Origin: Mycolicibacterium lacusdiani
Lineage (GTDB): Bacteria > Actinomycetota > Actinomycetes > Mycobacteriales > Mycobacteriaceae
Assembly: GCF_021916785.1 (NCBI RefSeq)
Contig: NZ_JAKCFC010000014.1
Coordinates: 1-64,000 of the forward strand
DNA length: 64,000 nucleotides
Direction of reading: 5' to 3'
Shown: positions 7,738 through 15,390 of the stretch, in pieces
How the letters are laid out: each line of letters opens with the position of its first letter
How positions within the stretch are numbered: position 1 is the stretch's first letter
The notes under the pieces: generated by a model
The model's database searches: none
What the model saw: the letters and a program-made list of their open reading frames with translations, nothing else
What the model was told of the DNA's origin: nothing
Program-made: the position numbers and the translations under genes

Positions 7738-8709
7738 TTGACCAGCACGGAACCGTTCGACGTCGTCGCCATCGGGCGTAGCGGCGTCGACGTCTATCCC
7801 CTGCAGACGGGGGTCGGACTGGAGGACGTCGAGACCTTCGGCAAGTTCCTCGGCGGCAGCGCGGCCAACGTCGCCGTCGCCGCAGCCCGGCTCGGCAACG
7901 ACACCGCGTTGATCTCCGGCGTCGGGTCGGACCCGTTCGGCCGCTACGTGCGCGCCGAGCTGAACCGGCTGGGCGTCGACGACCGCTTCGTCACCGTGCA
8001 CGGCGAATACCCCACGCCCGTCACGTTCTGCGAGATCTTCCCGCCCGATCACTTCCCGCTGTACTTCTACCGCAAGCCGTCCGCACCGGACCTGCAGATC
8101 CGCCCCGACGAACTCGACCTCGACGCGATCCGCAACGCGCGGCTCTACTGGTCGACCGTGACCGGGCTCTCGGAGGAGCCGAGTCGCAGTGCGCACTTCG
8201 CAGCCTGGGCTGCCCGCGAACGGCGTCCGCTGACGGTGCTCGATCTCGACTACCGCCCGATGTTCTGGGCGACGCCCTCCGCCGCCACCGAACAGGTTCA
8301 GCAGGCGCTGGGTCAGGTCACCGTCGCCGTCGGCAATCGCGAGGAGTGCGAGATCGCCGTCGGTGAGTCGAACCCGCGCAAGGCCGCCGAGGCCCTGCTC
8401 GATCTCGGCGTCGAACTGGCCATCGTCAAGCAGGGCCCCCGCGGGGTGCTCGGCAAGACGCGGCACAGCTCGGTCACCGTCGCGCCGAACGACGTCGACG
8501 TCGTCAACGGTCTCGGTGCGGGAGACGCGTTCGGGGGCAGCCTGATTCACGGACTGTTGCGCGGATGGCCACTGGAGAAGACGTTGCGCTACGCCAATGC
8601 GGCCGGCGCCATCGTGGCGACCCGGCTGGAGTGCTCGACGGCGATGCCGACCACCGCCGAGGTCGCCGCACTCGCCGAGCAGACTGCCGTGGAGGCCGTC
8701 AATGTCTGA
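7738..8709 (+). CDS. iolC: 5-dehydro-2-deoxygluconokinase
   Basis: A 323-residue PfkB/ribokinase-family sugar kinase that phosphorylates 2-deoxy-5-keto-D-gluconate in inositol breakdown. It has the N-terminal glycine pair motif KFLGGSAANVAVAAARLG (PfkB signature 1) and the C-terminal VNGLGAGDAFGGSLIHGLL with the catalytic GAGD aspartate (signature 2). The TTG at 7738 is preferred because GGGAG lies at proper distance and it removes an N-terminal extension (from 7672) that would start inside the -35/operator region. It is the first gene of the iol operon and overlaps the next gene by 8 bp (ATGTCTGA), implying translational coupling. Confidence 0.92.
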   Translation: MTSTEPFDVVAIGRSGVDVYPLQTGVGLEDVETFGKFLGGSAANVAVAAARLGNDTALISGVGSDPFGRYVRAELNRLGVDDRFVTVHGEYPTPVTFCEIFPPDHFPLYFYRKPSAPDLQIRPDELDLDAIRNARLYWSTVTGLSEEPSRSAHFAAWAARERRPLTVLDLDYRPMFWATPSAATEQVQQALGQVTVAVGNREECEIAVGESNPRKAAEALLDLGVELAIVKQGPRGVLGKTRHSSVTVAPNDVDVVNGLGAGDAFGGSLIHGLLRGWPLEKTLRYANAAGAIVATRLECSTAMPTTAEVAALAEQTAVEAVNV

Positions 8710-9607
8710 CGTGACGCGCACTCCCGTTGCCCGCCCCGTATGCGCGGACTACGCCGCGGTCACCGAGGCGCGCGCCGCCGACCCCGGCGCCGTCGCCAAG
8801 GCGTGGCAGGCCCGTAGCACCCGGCCGACCGTTCGCGGTGACGGCCGGTTGATGATCGTCGCCGCCGACCACCCCGCCCGCGGCGCACTGGCGGTCGGCG
8901 CACGGCCGACCGCCATGAACAATCGTGTCGATCTGCTGGATCGGCTGCGCGCCGCGCTCGCCGATCCGGGTGTGGACGGCGTGCTGGCGACCTCGGACAT
9001 CCTCGACGACCTCGTACTGCTCGGGGCTCTGGAGGACAAGGTGGTGTTCTCGTCGTTCAACCGCGGCGGGCTGGCCGGATCGGTGTTCGAACTCGACGAC
9101 CGCATGACGGCTGCCACTCCCGCCTCCACCGCCGCGGCGCGGATGAACGGCGGAAAGATGCTGTGCCGCATCGACGTCGACGACCCGGGCACGGTCAATA
9201 CGATGACGGCGTGCGCGCAGGCGATCGACGAACTCGCCGCACACGGCCTCATCGCGATGGTGGAACCGTTCATGTCGGGCCGGGTGAACGGCAAGGTCCG
9301 CAACGACCTCTCCCCCGACGCCGTGATCAAGTCCATCCACATCGGCCAGGGGCTCGGCTCGACATCGGCGTACACGTGGATGAAGCTGCCGGTCGTCGAC
9401 GAGATGGACCGCGTCATGGAGGCGACGACCATGCCGACGCTGCTGCTGGGCGGCGATCCCACCGACGCAGACGAGGCGTTCGCCAGCTGGGAGAAGGCGC
9501 TCGGGCTGCCGTCGGTGCGCGGGCTCATCGTCGGCCGCACCCTGCTCTACCCGTCCAACGACGACGTGTCGGCCGCCGTCGCCACCGCCGTCGCGATGGT
9601 GCGCTGA
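8702..9607 (+). CDS. (Beta/alpha)8 aldolase-like protein of the Cgl0159 family; candidate 2-deoxy-5-keto-gluconate-6-P aldolase
   Basis: A 301-residue protein of the class that accompanies iol genes in corynebacteria and mycobacteria (Cgl0159 family, by recall). Visible features are LMIVAADHPARGAL near residue 50, with Asp-His at the end of a beta strand, the segment DGVLATSDILDDL, a lysine-containing HIGQGLGSTSAYTWMKLP (a possible Schiff-base lysine at the end of a strand), and the phosphate-loop-like LLLGGDP plus GLIVGRTLLYP at the C-terminal end. It lies between iolC and iolB. No other aldolase is present in the operon, so cleavage of 2-deoxy-5-keto-gluconate-6-phosphate is its most economical role; this is inference. 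It starts by overlapping iolC. Confidence 0.8.
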   Translation: MSDVTRTPVARPVCADYAAVTEARAADPGAVAKAWQARSTRPTVRGDGRLMIVAADHPARGALAVGARPTAMNNRVDLLDRLRAALADPGVDGVLATSDILDDLVLLGALEDKVVFSSFNRGGLAGSVFELDDRMTAATPASTAAARMNGGKMLCRIDVDDPGTVNTMTACAQAIDELAAHGLIAMVEPFMSGRVNGKVRNDLSPDAVIKSIHIGQGLGSTSAYTWMKLPVVDEMDRVMEATTMPTLLLGGDPTDADEAFASWEKALGLPSVRGLIVGRTLLYPSNDDVSAAVATAVAMVR

Positions 9608-9640
9608 CCATGGGCGAGCGAAGCGACGGGGGACGTTGAC

Positions 9641-10507
9641 ATGCACAGCGATCTCTACATCCCCGCGCGTAGCGCCGAACCGCCGTTGGCCGTCGACGTC
9701 ACGCCAGAGTCGGCCGGCTGGACCGAGTCCAGCCTGCAGGTCGTCGAATTGGTCGACGGGACAACACTGGAAATGGCGACCGGCGGGACCGAGGTCATGA
9801 TCCTGCCGCTGGCCGGCGGCGGCACCGTCGAATGCGCTGCTGAGACCTTCGAGTTGTCGCCACGGGCATCGGTGTTCGACGGTCCGGCGGACATGGTGTA
9901 CCTCGGCATCGACCAGTCCTACGCGATCAACGGCACGGGTCGCTTCGCGATCTGCGGCGCCCGCGCCAAGCGTGCGTTCCCGAACCGGCGGGTCGCAGCC
10001 GCCGACGTCTCGGTCGAGTTGCGCGGCACCGGACACTGCAGCAGGCAGGTGCACAACTTCGGCACCGCAGGCGTCTTCGAGGCCGACTCGCTGATCGCCT
10101 GCGAGGTGATCACGCCGGGCGGGAACTGGTCGAGCTACCCGGCGCACAAGCACGACGAGAACACGCCGACCCAGAGCGAACTCGAGGAGATCTACTACTT
10201 CGAGATCGCCCCAGGACCGGGAGATTCCCGAGGCTTCGGCTATCACCGGGTGTACGGCACCCCGGAGCGTCCGATCGAGGTCCTCGAAGAGGTGCGCACC
10301 GGCGACGTCGTGCTGGTTCCCCACGGTTATCACGGGCCGTCGGTCGCCGCGCCCGGCTACCACATGTACTACCTCAACGTCATGGCCGGACCCGGCGACG
10401 AACGCGCATGGAAGATCGTCGACGACCCGGAGCACGCCTGGCTCCGCGGCACCTGGGACGACCAGCCGATAGACCCCCGCCTACCCCTCCACGAGACAGG
10501 AGCCTGA
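9641..10507 (+). CDS. iolB: 5-deoxy-glucuronate isomerase
   Basis: A 288-residue bicupin-fold protein of the IolB family. It isomerises 5-deoxy-D-glucuronate to 2-deoxy-5-keto-D-gluconate. The C-terminal cupin has the metal-binding pattern PAHKHDE followed by ELEEIYYFEI, and a later strand with VLVPHGYHGPSVAAPGYHMYYLNVM. The start at 9641 follows a GGGGGA purine stretch; a nine-codon mini-frame (9610-9639) sits between the preceding stop and this ATG. Length and motifs are normal for the family. It sits in the operon between the aldolase-like gene and iolD. Confidence 0.93.
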   Translation: MHSDLYIPARSAEPPLAVDVTPESAGWTESSLQVVELVDGTTLEMATGGTEVMILPLAGGGTVECAAETFELSPRASVFDGPADMVYLGIDQSYAINGTGRFAICGARAKRAFPNRRVAAADVSVELRGTGHCSRQVHNFGTAGVFEADSLIACEVITPGGNWSSYPAHKHDENTPTQSELEEIYYFEIAPGPGDSRGFGYHRVYGTPERPIEVLEEVRTGDVVLVPHGYHGPSVAAPGYHMYYLNVMAGPGDERAWKIVDDPEHAWLRGTWDDQPIDPRLPLHETGA

Positions 10508-10510
10508 CCC

Positions 10511-12454
10511 ATGGTCTCCACTGCACCGAAGCGCGCCGAGAAGACGCCCGACGGCGAGCCGACGGTCCGACTCACGGTCGCACAGGCCTGCATTCGCTTC
10601 CTCGGCAAGCAGTACGTCGAGCGCGACGGCGAGCGGACCAAGTTCTTCGCGGGCTGCTTCGGCATCTTCGGCCACGGCAACGTCGCTGGGCTCGGCCAAG
10701 CGCTCCTCGAGGACGAGGTCACCGCCCTCGACGCAGGGACCGAGCCGCTGCTCCCCTACGTGCTGGGGCGCAACGAACAGGCCATGGTGCACAGCGCCGT
10801 CGCCTACGCGCGGCAGAAGGACCGACTGCAGGCGTGGGCGGTCACCGCGAGCGTCGGTCCCGGCGCCACGAACATGCTCACCGGCGCCGCACTCGCCACC
10901 ATCAACCGGTTGCCCGTGCTGCTGCTGCCTGCCGACACGTTCGCCACCCGCGCGAGTTCCCCCGTGCTGCAGGAACTCGAACTCCCGTCCAGCGGTGACG
11001 TCACGGTCAACGACGCGTTCAAGCCGCTGTCGCGCTACTTCGACCGGGTGTGGCGGCCCGAGCAGCTGCCCGCCGCACTGCTCGGCGCCATGCGGGTGCT
11101 GACCGACCCCGTCGAGACCGGTGCCGCCACCGTCGCAATCCCACAGGACGTCCAGGCCGAGGCGCACGACTGGCCGGAATCGCTGTTCGCCGAACGCACC
11201 TGGCACGTGGCACGGCCGCTGCCGGAGCGTTCGGTGATCGCGCACGCAGCCGACGCGATCCGCTCCGCCCGCACGCCGCTGATCGTGGCCGGCGGCGGCG
11301 TCGTCTACTCCGGTGCCACCGAGGCACTCGCGGCGCTCTGCGAGCAGACCGGCATACCCGTCGGGATGAGCCAGGCGGGCAAGGGCGCACTGCGCTACGA
11401 CCATCCGCAGTGCATGGGCGCCATCGGATCCACCGGCACCACCGCTGCCAACGCGCTGGCCACCGACGCCGACGTCGTCATCGGGATCGGCACCCGCTAC
11501 AGCGACTTCACGTCCGCATCCCGCACGGCCTTCACCAACCCGGACGTCAGGTTCGTCAACGTCAACGTGGCATCGCTGGACTCGGTGAAACAGGGCGGCA
11601 TCAGCGTCGTCGCCGATGCCCGCGAGGCGATCGACGCCCTGCGCGAGGCCCTTGGCGACTACTCGGTGGACGCCGACTACCGCGACCGCACCGCCGCACT
11701 GGCCATGGAGTGGGACGACACCGTGTCCGCCGCCTACGCCGTGGAAGAAGGGGTGGCGCTCAACCAGAACCAGGTGATCGGACTGGCCAACACGCTGAGC
11801 GACCCGCGCGACGTCGTGGTCTGCGCCGCGGGTTCGATGCCCGGGGACCTGCACAAGCTCTGGCGCACCAGGGATCCCAAGGGCTACCACGTCGAATACG
11901 GCTACTCCTGCATGGGCTACGAGGTGGCAGGCGGACTCGGCGTGCGGATGGCCGACGAGTCCCGCGACGTGTTCGTCATGGTCGGCGACGGGTCCTACCT
12001 GATGATGGCCACCGAGCTGGTGACGGCCGTGCAGGAGGGCATCAAAGTCATCGTCGTCCTGGTGCAGAACCACGGGTTCGCTTCCATCGGTGGGCTTTCC
12101 GAGTCGCTGGGGTCGCAGCGGTTCGGCACCGCCTACCGCTATCGCAGCGGCGACGGCAGGCTCGACGGCGACAAGTTGCCCGTCGACCTCGCCGCCAACG
12201 CTGCCAGCCTCGGCGCCGACGTCATCAAGGTCGCTACCGCGGCGGAGTTCGGCGACGCCGTCAAGGTGGCCAAGGCCAACGACCGCACCACCGTGATCCA
12301 CGTCGAGACCGATCCACTGATCTTCGCCCCGGACAGCGAGTCCTGGTGGGACGTTCCGGTCAGCCAGGTGTCGCAGCTCGAGTCCACCCGCACCGCATAC
12401 CAGAGATACGCCGACTGGAAGACCATCCAGCGGCCCCACATCCGCCCGTCCTGA
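10511..12454 (+). CDS. iolD: 3D-(3,5/4)-trihydroxycyclohexane-1,2-dione acylhydrolase (decyclizing)
   Basis: A 647-residue thiamine-diphosphate enzyme that opens the inositol-derived ring. The N-terminal Pyr domain has the conserved catalytic Glu in LGRNEQAMVHSAVAYAR. The central domain includes GIPVGMSQAGKGALRYDHP. The C-terminal PP domain has the TPP/Mg motif GDGSYLMMATELVTA, ending QNHGFASIGGLSESLG instead of the classic GDG...NN, as is normal for IolD. It starts 3 bp after the iolB stop. Full length, no defects seen. It acts in the cytosol on the product of IolE. Confidence 0.95.
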   Translation: MVSTAPKRAEKTPDGEPTVRLTVAQACIRFLGKQYVERDGERTKFFAGCFGIFGHGNVAGLGQALLEDEVTALDAGTEPLLPYVLGRNEQAMVHSAVAYARQKDRLQAWAVTASVGPGATNMLTGAALATINRLPVLLLPADTFATRASSPVLQELELPSSGDVTVNDAFKPLSRYFDRVWRPEQLPAALLGAMRVLTDPVETGAATVAIPQDVQAEAHDWPESLFAERTWHVARPLPERSVIAHAADAIRSARTPLIVAGGGVVYSGATEALAALCEQTGIPVGMSQAGKGALRYDHPQCMGAIGSTGTTAANALATDADVVIGIGTRYSDFTSASRTAFTNPDVRFVNVNVASLDSVKQGGISVVADAREAIDALREALGDYSVDADYRDRTAALAMEWDDTVSAAYAVEEGVALNQNQVIGLANTLSDPRDVVVCAAGSMPGDLHKLWRTRDPKGYHVEYGYSCMGYEVAGGLGVRMADESRDVFVMVGDGSYLMMATELVTAVQEGIKVIVVLVQNHGFASIGGLSESLGSQRFGTAYRYRSGDGRLDGDKLPVDLAANAASLGADVIKVATAAEFGDAVKVAKANDRTTVIHVETDPLIFAPDSESWWDVPVSQVSQLESTRTAYQRYADWKTIQRPHIRPS

Positions 12455-12476
12455 TCGCAGAGAGATACCAAACACC

Positions 12477-13397
12477 ATGTCGCGCATACTCGTCGGATCT
12501 GCCCCCGACTCCTGGGGAGTGTGGTTCCCCGATGACCCGCAGCAGACGCCGTACACCCGGTTCCTCGACGAGGTGGCCGAATCCGGCTACGAGTGGATCG
12601 AACTGGGTCCGTTCGGCTACCTGCCCACCGACCCGAAGCAGCTCGCAGACGAGCTGGCTGCGCGGGGGCTCAAGCTGTCGGCAGGCACGGTCTTCGAGCA
12701 CCTGCACCAATCCGTGTCCCGTGGGGACGACGCATGGAACTCGGTGTGGAACCAGATCGAGGACGTCGCGAGGCTGACGGCGGCGGTCGGCGGCAAGCAC
12801 GTCGTCGTCATCCCCGAGATGTGGCGCGACCCGTCGACCGGCGCCGTGCTGGAGGACCGCAACCTCACGGCCGAGCAATGGCACCAGAAGACCACCGGCA
12901 TGAACGAACTCGGCAGGGCGATGTACGAGAAGTACGGCGTCCGTGCGCAATACCACCCCCATGCGGACAGCCACGTCGACACCGAGGAGCACGTCTACCG
13001 CTTCCTCGACGGCACCGACGGCGAGTTCGTCAACCTGTGCCTGGACACCGGCCACATCAGCTACTGCGGTGGCGACAACATCGCGATCATCCGCCGAGCT
13101 CCCGAACGGATCGGCTACCTGCACCTCAAGCAGGTCGACCCCGAGGTGCGCGCCAAGGTCGAAGCCGAAGACCTGCCGTTCGGCGAGGCCGTCAAGCTCG
13201 GCGCCATGATCGAACCGCCGCTTGGCATTCCGGACATGCCGCCGCTGCTGGCCGAGATCGAGAAGCTCGGCATCGACGTGTTCGCCATCGTGGAGCAGGA
13301 CATGTATCCCTGCGAGGCCGACGCCCCCCTGCCCATCGCCCAGCGCACCCAGAAGTACCTCGGGTCGTGCGGCGTTCCCTCCGTCCGCTTCAACTGA
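12477..13397 (+). CDS. iolE: Myo-inosose-2 dehydratase
   Basis: A 306-residue TIM-barrel protein of the xylose isomerase-like superfamily. It begins RILVGSAPDSWGVWFPDDP, the hallmark IolE N-terminus, followed by ESGYEWIELGPFGYLPTDP. Candidate metal-binding residues are the His pair in AQYHPHADSHVDT, the Asp-His of CLDTGHISYCGG and the Glu of FAIVEQDMYPCEAD. It removes water from 2-keto-myo-inositol (scyllo-inosose) to give the diketone used by IolD. It starts 22 bp after iolD and is followed closely by iolG. Confidence 0.94.
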   Translation: MSRILVGSAPDSWGVWFPDDPQQTPYTRFLDEVAESGYEWIELGPFGYLPTDPKQLADELAARGLKLSAGTVFEHLHQSVSRGDDAWNSVWNQIEDVARLTAAVGGKHVVVIPEMWRDPSTGAVLEDRNLTAEQWHQKTTGMNELGRAMYEKYGVRAQYHPHADSHVDTEEHVYRFLDGTDGEFVNLCLDTGHISYCGGDNIAIIRRAPERIGYLHLKQVDPEVRAKVEAEDLPFGEAVKLGAMIEPPLGIPDMPPLLAEIEKLGIDVFAIVEQDMYPCEADAPLPIAQRTQKYLGSCGVPSVRFN

Positions 13398-13411
13398 CAA
13401 GGATCATGGAC

Positions 13412-14443
13412 ATGTCTGACTTGCGTGTGGCCGTCCTCGGCGTCGGCGTCATGGGCGCCGATCACGTCGCCCGCCTGACCACCAAGATCTCCGGCGCCCG
13501 AGTCGCCGTGGTGAACGACTTCGTGACCGAGAAGGCCGAACAGATCGCCGCCGGCATCGACGGATGCCGCGCGATCACCGACCCGCTGGACGCGATCGCC
13601 GACCCCGACGTCGACGCCGTCGTGCTCGCCACTCCCGGACCGACGCACGAGAAGCAGCTGCTCGCCTGCCTCGAACACGGCAAGCCCGTGCTGTGCGAGA
13701 AGCCGCTGACGACGGACGTCGCCACGTCGCTCGAGGTGGTGAAGCGCGAGGCAGAGTTGGGCAGGCGCCTGATCCAGGTCGGCTTCATGCGCCGGTTCGA
13801 CCACGAGTACGCGCGGCTGAAGGCGCTGCTGGACTCGGGCGAGCTGGGGCGGGCCCTCGTGCTGCACTGCGCGCACCGCAATCCGGCGGTGCCGCCGTAC
13901 TTCGACAGCGCGATGATCGTCAGGGACTCGCTGGTGCACGAGGTCGACGTCACCCGGTTCCTGTTCGACGAGGAGATCACCTCCATCCAGATCGTGAAGC
14001 CGGCCGCCAGTCCCGGTGCGCCCGAGGGCCTGGCCGATCCGCAGATCGCCATCATGCGGACCGCGTCGGGCAGGCACGTCGACGTGGAACTCTTCGTCAC
14101 CACTGGCGTCGCCTACGAGGTGCGCACCGAGGTCGTGGCCGAGAAGGGCAGCGCCATGATCGGACTCGACGTCGGCCTGGTGCGCACTCGCGGCGACGGC
14201 ACGCGCGGCGGCCAGATCACGCCGGGCTTCCGCGAGCGCTTCGGCCAGGCCTACGACACCGAGTTCCAGCGCTGGGTCGACGCGGTCCACCGTGGGTCGG
14301 CGACCGGCGACTTCACCGACGGACCGAGCGCGTGGGACGGCTACGCCGCCGCCGCGGTGTGCGAGGCCGGCGTCGAGTCGCTCGACAGCGGGCTACCCGT
14401 CGAGGTGGCGATGGTGGACCGCGCGACGATCGCGGGCGCGTGA
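13412..14443 (+). CDS. iolG: Inositol 2-dehydrogenase, Gfo/Idh/MocA family
   Basis: A 343-residue NAD(P)-dependent oxidoreductase that oxidises myo-inositol at C2. The N-terminal Rossmann fold shows RVAVLGVGVMGADHVARL and the family motif LCEKPLTTD around residue 100; the C-terminal domain has SLVHEVDVTRFLFDEE with the catalytic His/Asp. ATG 13412 is preferred over ATG 13406 because the AAGGA site sits ~8 nt from it but only 2-3 nt from the other. It lies 14 bp after iolE and is followed 1 bp later by iolH. No substitution of the catalytic residues is visible. Confidence 0.93.
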   Translation: MSDLRVAVLGVGVMGADHVARLTTKISGARVAVVNDFVTEKAEQIAAGIDGCRAITDPLDAIADPDVDAVVLATPGPTHEKQLLACLEHGKPVLCEKPLTTDVATSLEVVKREAELGRRLIQVGFMRRFDHEYARLKALLDSGELGRALVLHCAHRNPAVPPYFDSAMIVRDSLVHEVDVTRFLFDEEITSIQIVKPAASPGAPEGLADPQIAIMRTASGRHVDVELFVTTGVAYEVRTEVVAEKGSAMIGLDVGLVRTRGDGTRGGQITPGFRERFGQAYDTEFQRWVDAVHRGSATGDFTDGPSAWDGYAAAAVCEAGVESLDSGLPVEVAMVDRATIAGA

Positions 14444-14444
14444 C

Positions 14445-15320
14445 GTGAAGATCGCACTCGATCCGACACCCTTCCACCACGACTACGAGCTGCTCGAACT
14501 CCCGGCTCTGGTCGCGGAATTGGGCTATGAATACCTGCAACTCACCCCGCACCGGGACTTCATCCCGTTCTTCAACCATCCCCGGGCGGACGACGCCCTG
14601 GTCGCGAAGTTCCGCACGGCGTGCGCCGATGCGGGCGTCGGCATCGCCTCGGTGCTGCCGGTGCTGCGCTGGTCCGGCCCCGACGAGGATGCCCGGGAAG
14701 CGGCCGTACGAAACTGGAAGCGGGTCGTGCAGATCACCGTCGACCTCGGCGTGAACGTCATCAACACCGAGTTCTCCGGCAGGCCCGAGAAGGCCGAGGA
14801 GTCCGAGCGGGCGTTCTTCCGGTCGATGGAGGAATTGGTACCGATCTTCGAGCGCGAGGGCATCGACGTGCGGATCGACCCGCACCCTGACGACTTCGTC
14901 GAGGACGGCATGGAGGCACTGCGGATCATCCGTGGGGTGAACTCGCCGAACATCGGGATGGTCTACGTCGCGTGCCACACGTTCCACATGGGTGGTGCCA
15001 TGGGTGACATCATGCGGGCCGCGGGCGACAAGCTGCGGCTGGTGCACGTCGCCGACACCATGGACCATCACCGCAGTCACGGTCTGCGCTACATCACCAA
15101 TCCGCCGGGCAATCCGGTGCGCGTGCACCAGCACCTCAAGATCGGTGACGGCGACGTCGACTGGGACGAGTTCTTCGGCGGCCTGGGCGAACTCGGCTTC
15201 TACGACCGCCCCGACACCGTCATGGTGTCATCGGTGTTCGCCGAGGACGAGACCGCGCACGACGTCTCGCGCTACCAGCTCAAGACGATGACCGACTACG
15301 TCGCCAAGCACGGCGGCTAG
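14445..15320 (+). CDS. iolH: Inositol catabolism TIM-barrel protein IolH (sugar phosphate isomerase/epimerase family)
   Basis: A 291-residue xylose-isomerase-like TIM barrel. It begins with strand 1 VKIALDPTPFHHDYELLELP, then YEYLQLTPHRDFIPFF. Likely metal ligands are the Glu of NVINTEFSGRPEKAEESE, the Asp-His of VRIDPHPDDFVEDGM, His residues in YVACHTFHMGG and in VHVADTMDHHRSH. IolH is conserved in many inositol operons but its reaction is not firmly established; an epimerase/isomerase role on inosose stereoisomers is a reasonable guess. The GTG at 14445 lies 1 bp after the iolG stop, so it is translationally coupled. Confidence 0.88.
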   Translation: MKIALDPTPFHHDYELLELPALVAELGYEYLQLTPHRDFIPFFNHPRADDALVAKFRTACADAGVGIASVLPVLRWSGPDEDAREAAVRNWKRVVQITVDLGVNVINTEFSGRPEKAEESERAFFRSMEELVPIFEREGIDVRIDPHPDDFVEDGMEALRIIRGVNSPNIGMVYVACHTFHMGGAMGDIMRAAGDKLRLVHVADTMDHHRSHGLRYITNPPGNPVRVHQHLKIGDGDVDWDEFFGGLGELGFYDRPDTVMVSSVFAEDETAHDVSRYQLKTMTDYVAKHGG

Positions 15321-15329
15321 GTTTCTCCG

Positions 15330-15390
15330 GCGAGCGTGCGTGTCTGCGGGCGACACGCCGGGTCAAAACCCGAGTTCGTGCACGCTCGCG
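15330..15390 (+). repeat. Dispersed ~60-bp nested inverted repeat, copy 1
   Basis: The element has outer arms CGAGCGTGC (15331-15339) and GCACGCTCG (15380-15388), and inside the left half a small hairpin GTGTC-TGCGGGC-GACAC (15340-15356). The left ~30 nt are nearly identical to three other copies in this window, while the middle ~20 nt differ. It lies between the iolH stop and the next gene and overlaps a possible GTG start of that gene. Confidence 0.85.

Noticed and set aside
9610..9639. Nine-codon frame with ATG between the aldolase-like gene and iolB
   Set aside because: No ribosome site of its own and too short to judge; it more likely just lies in the spacer before the iolB start.
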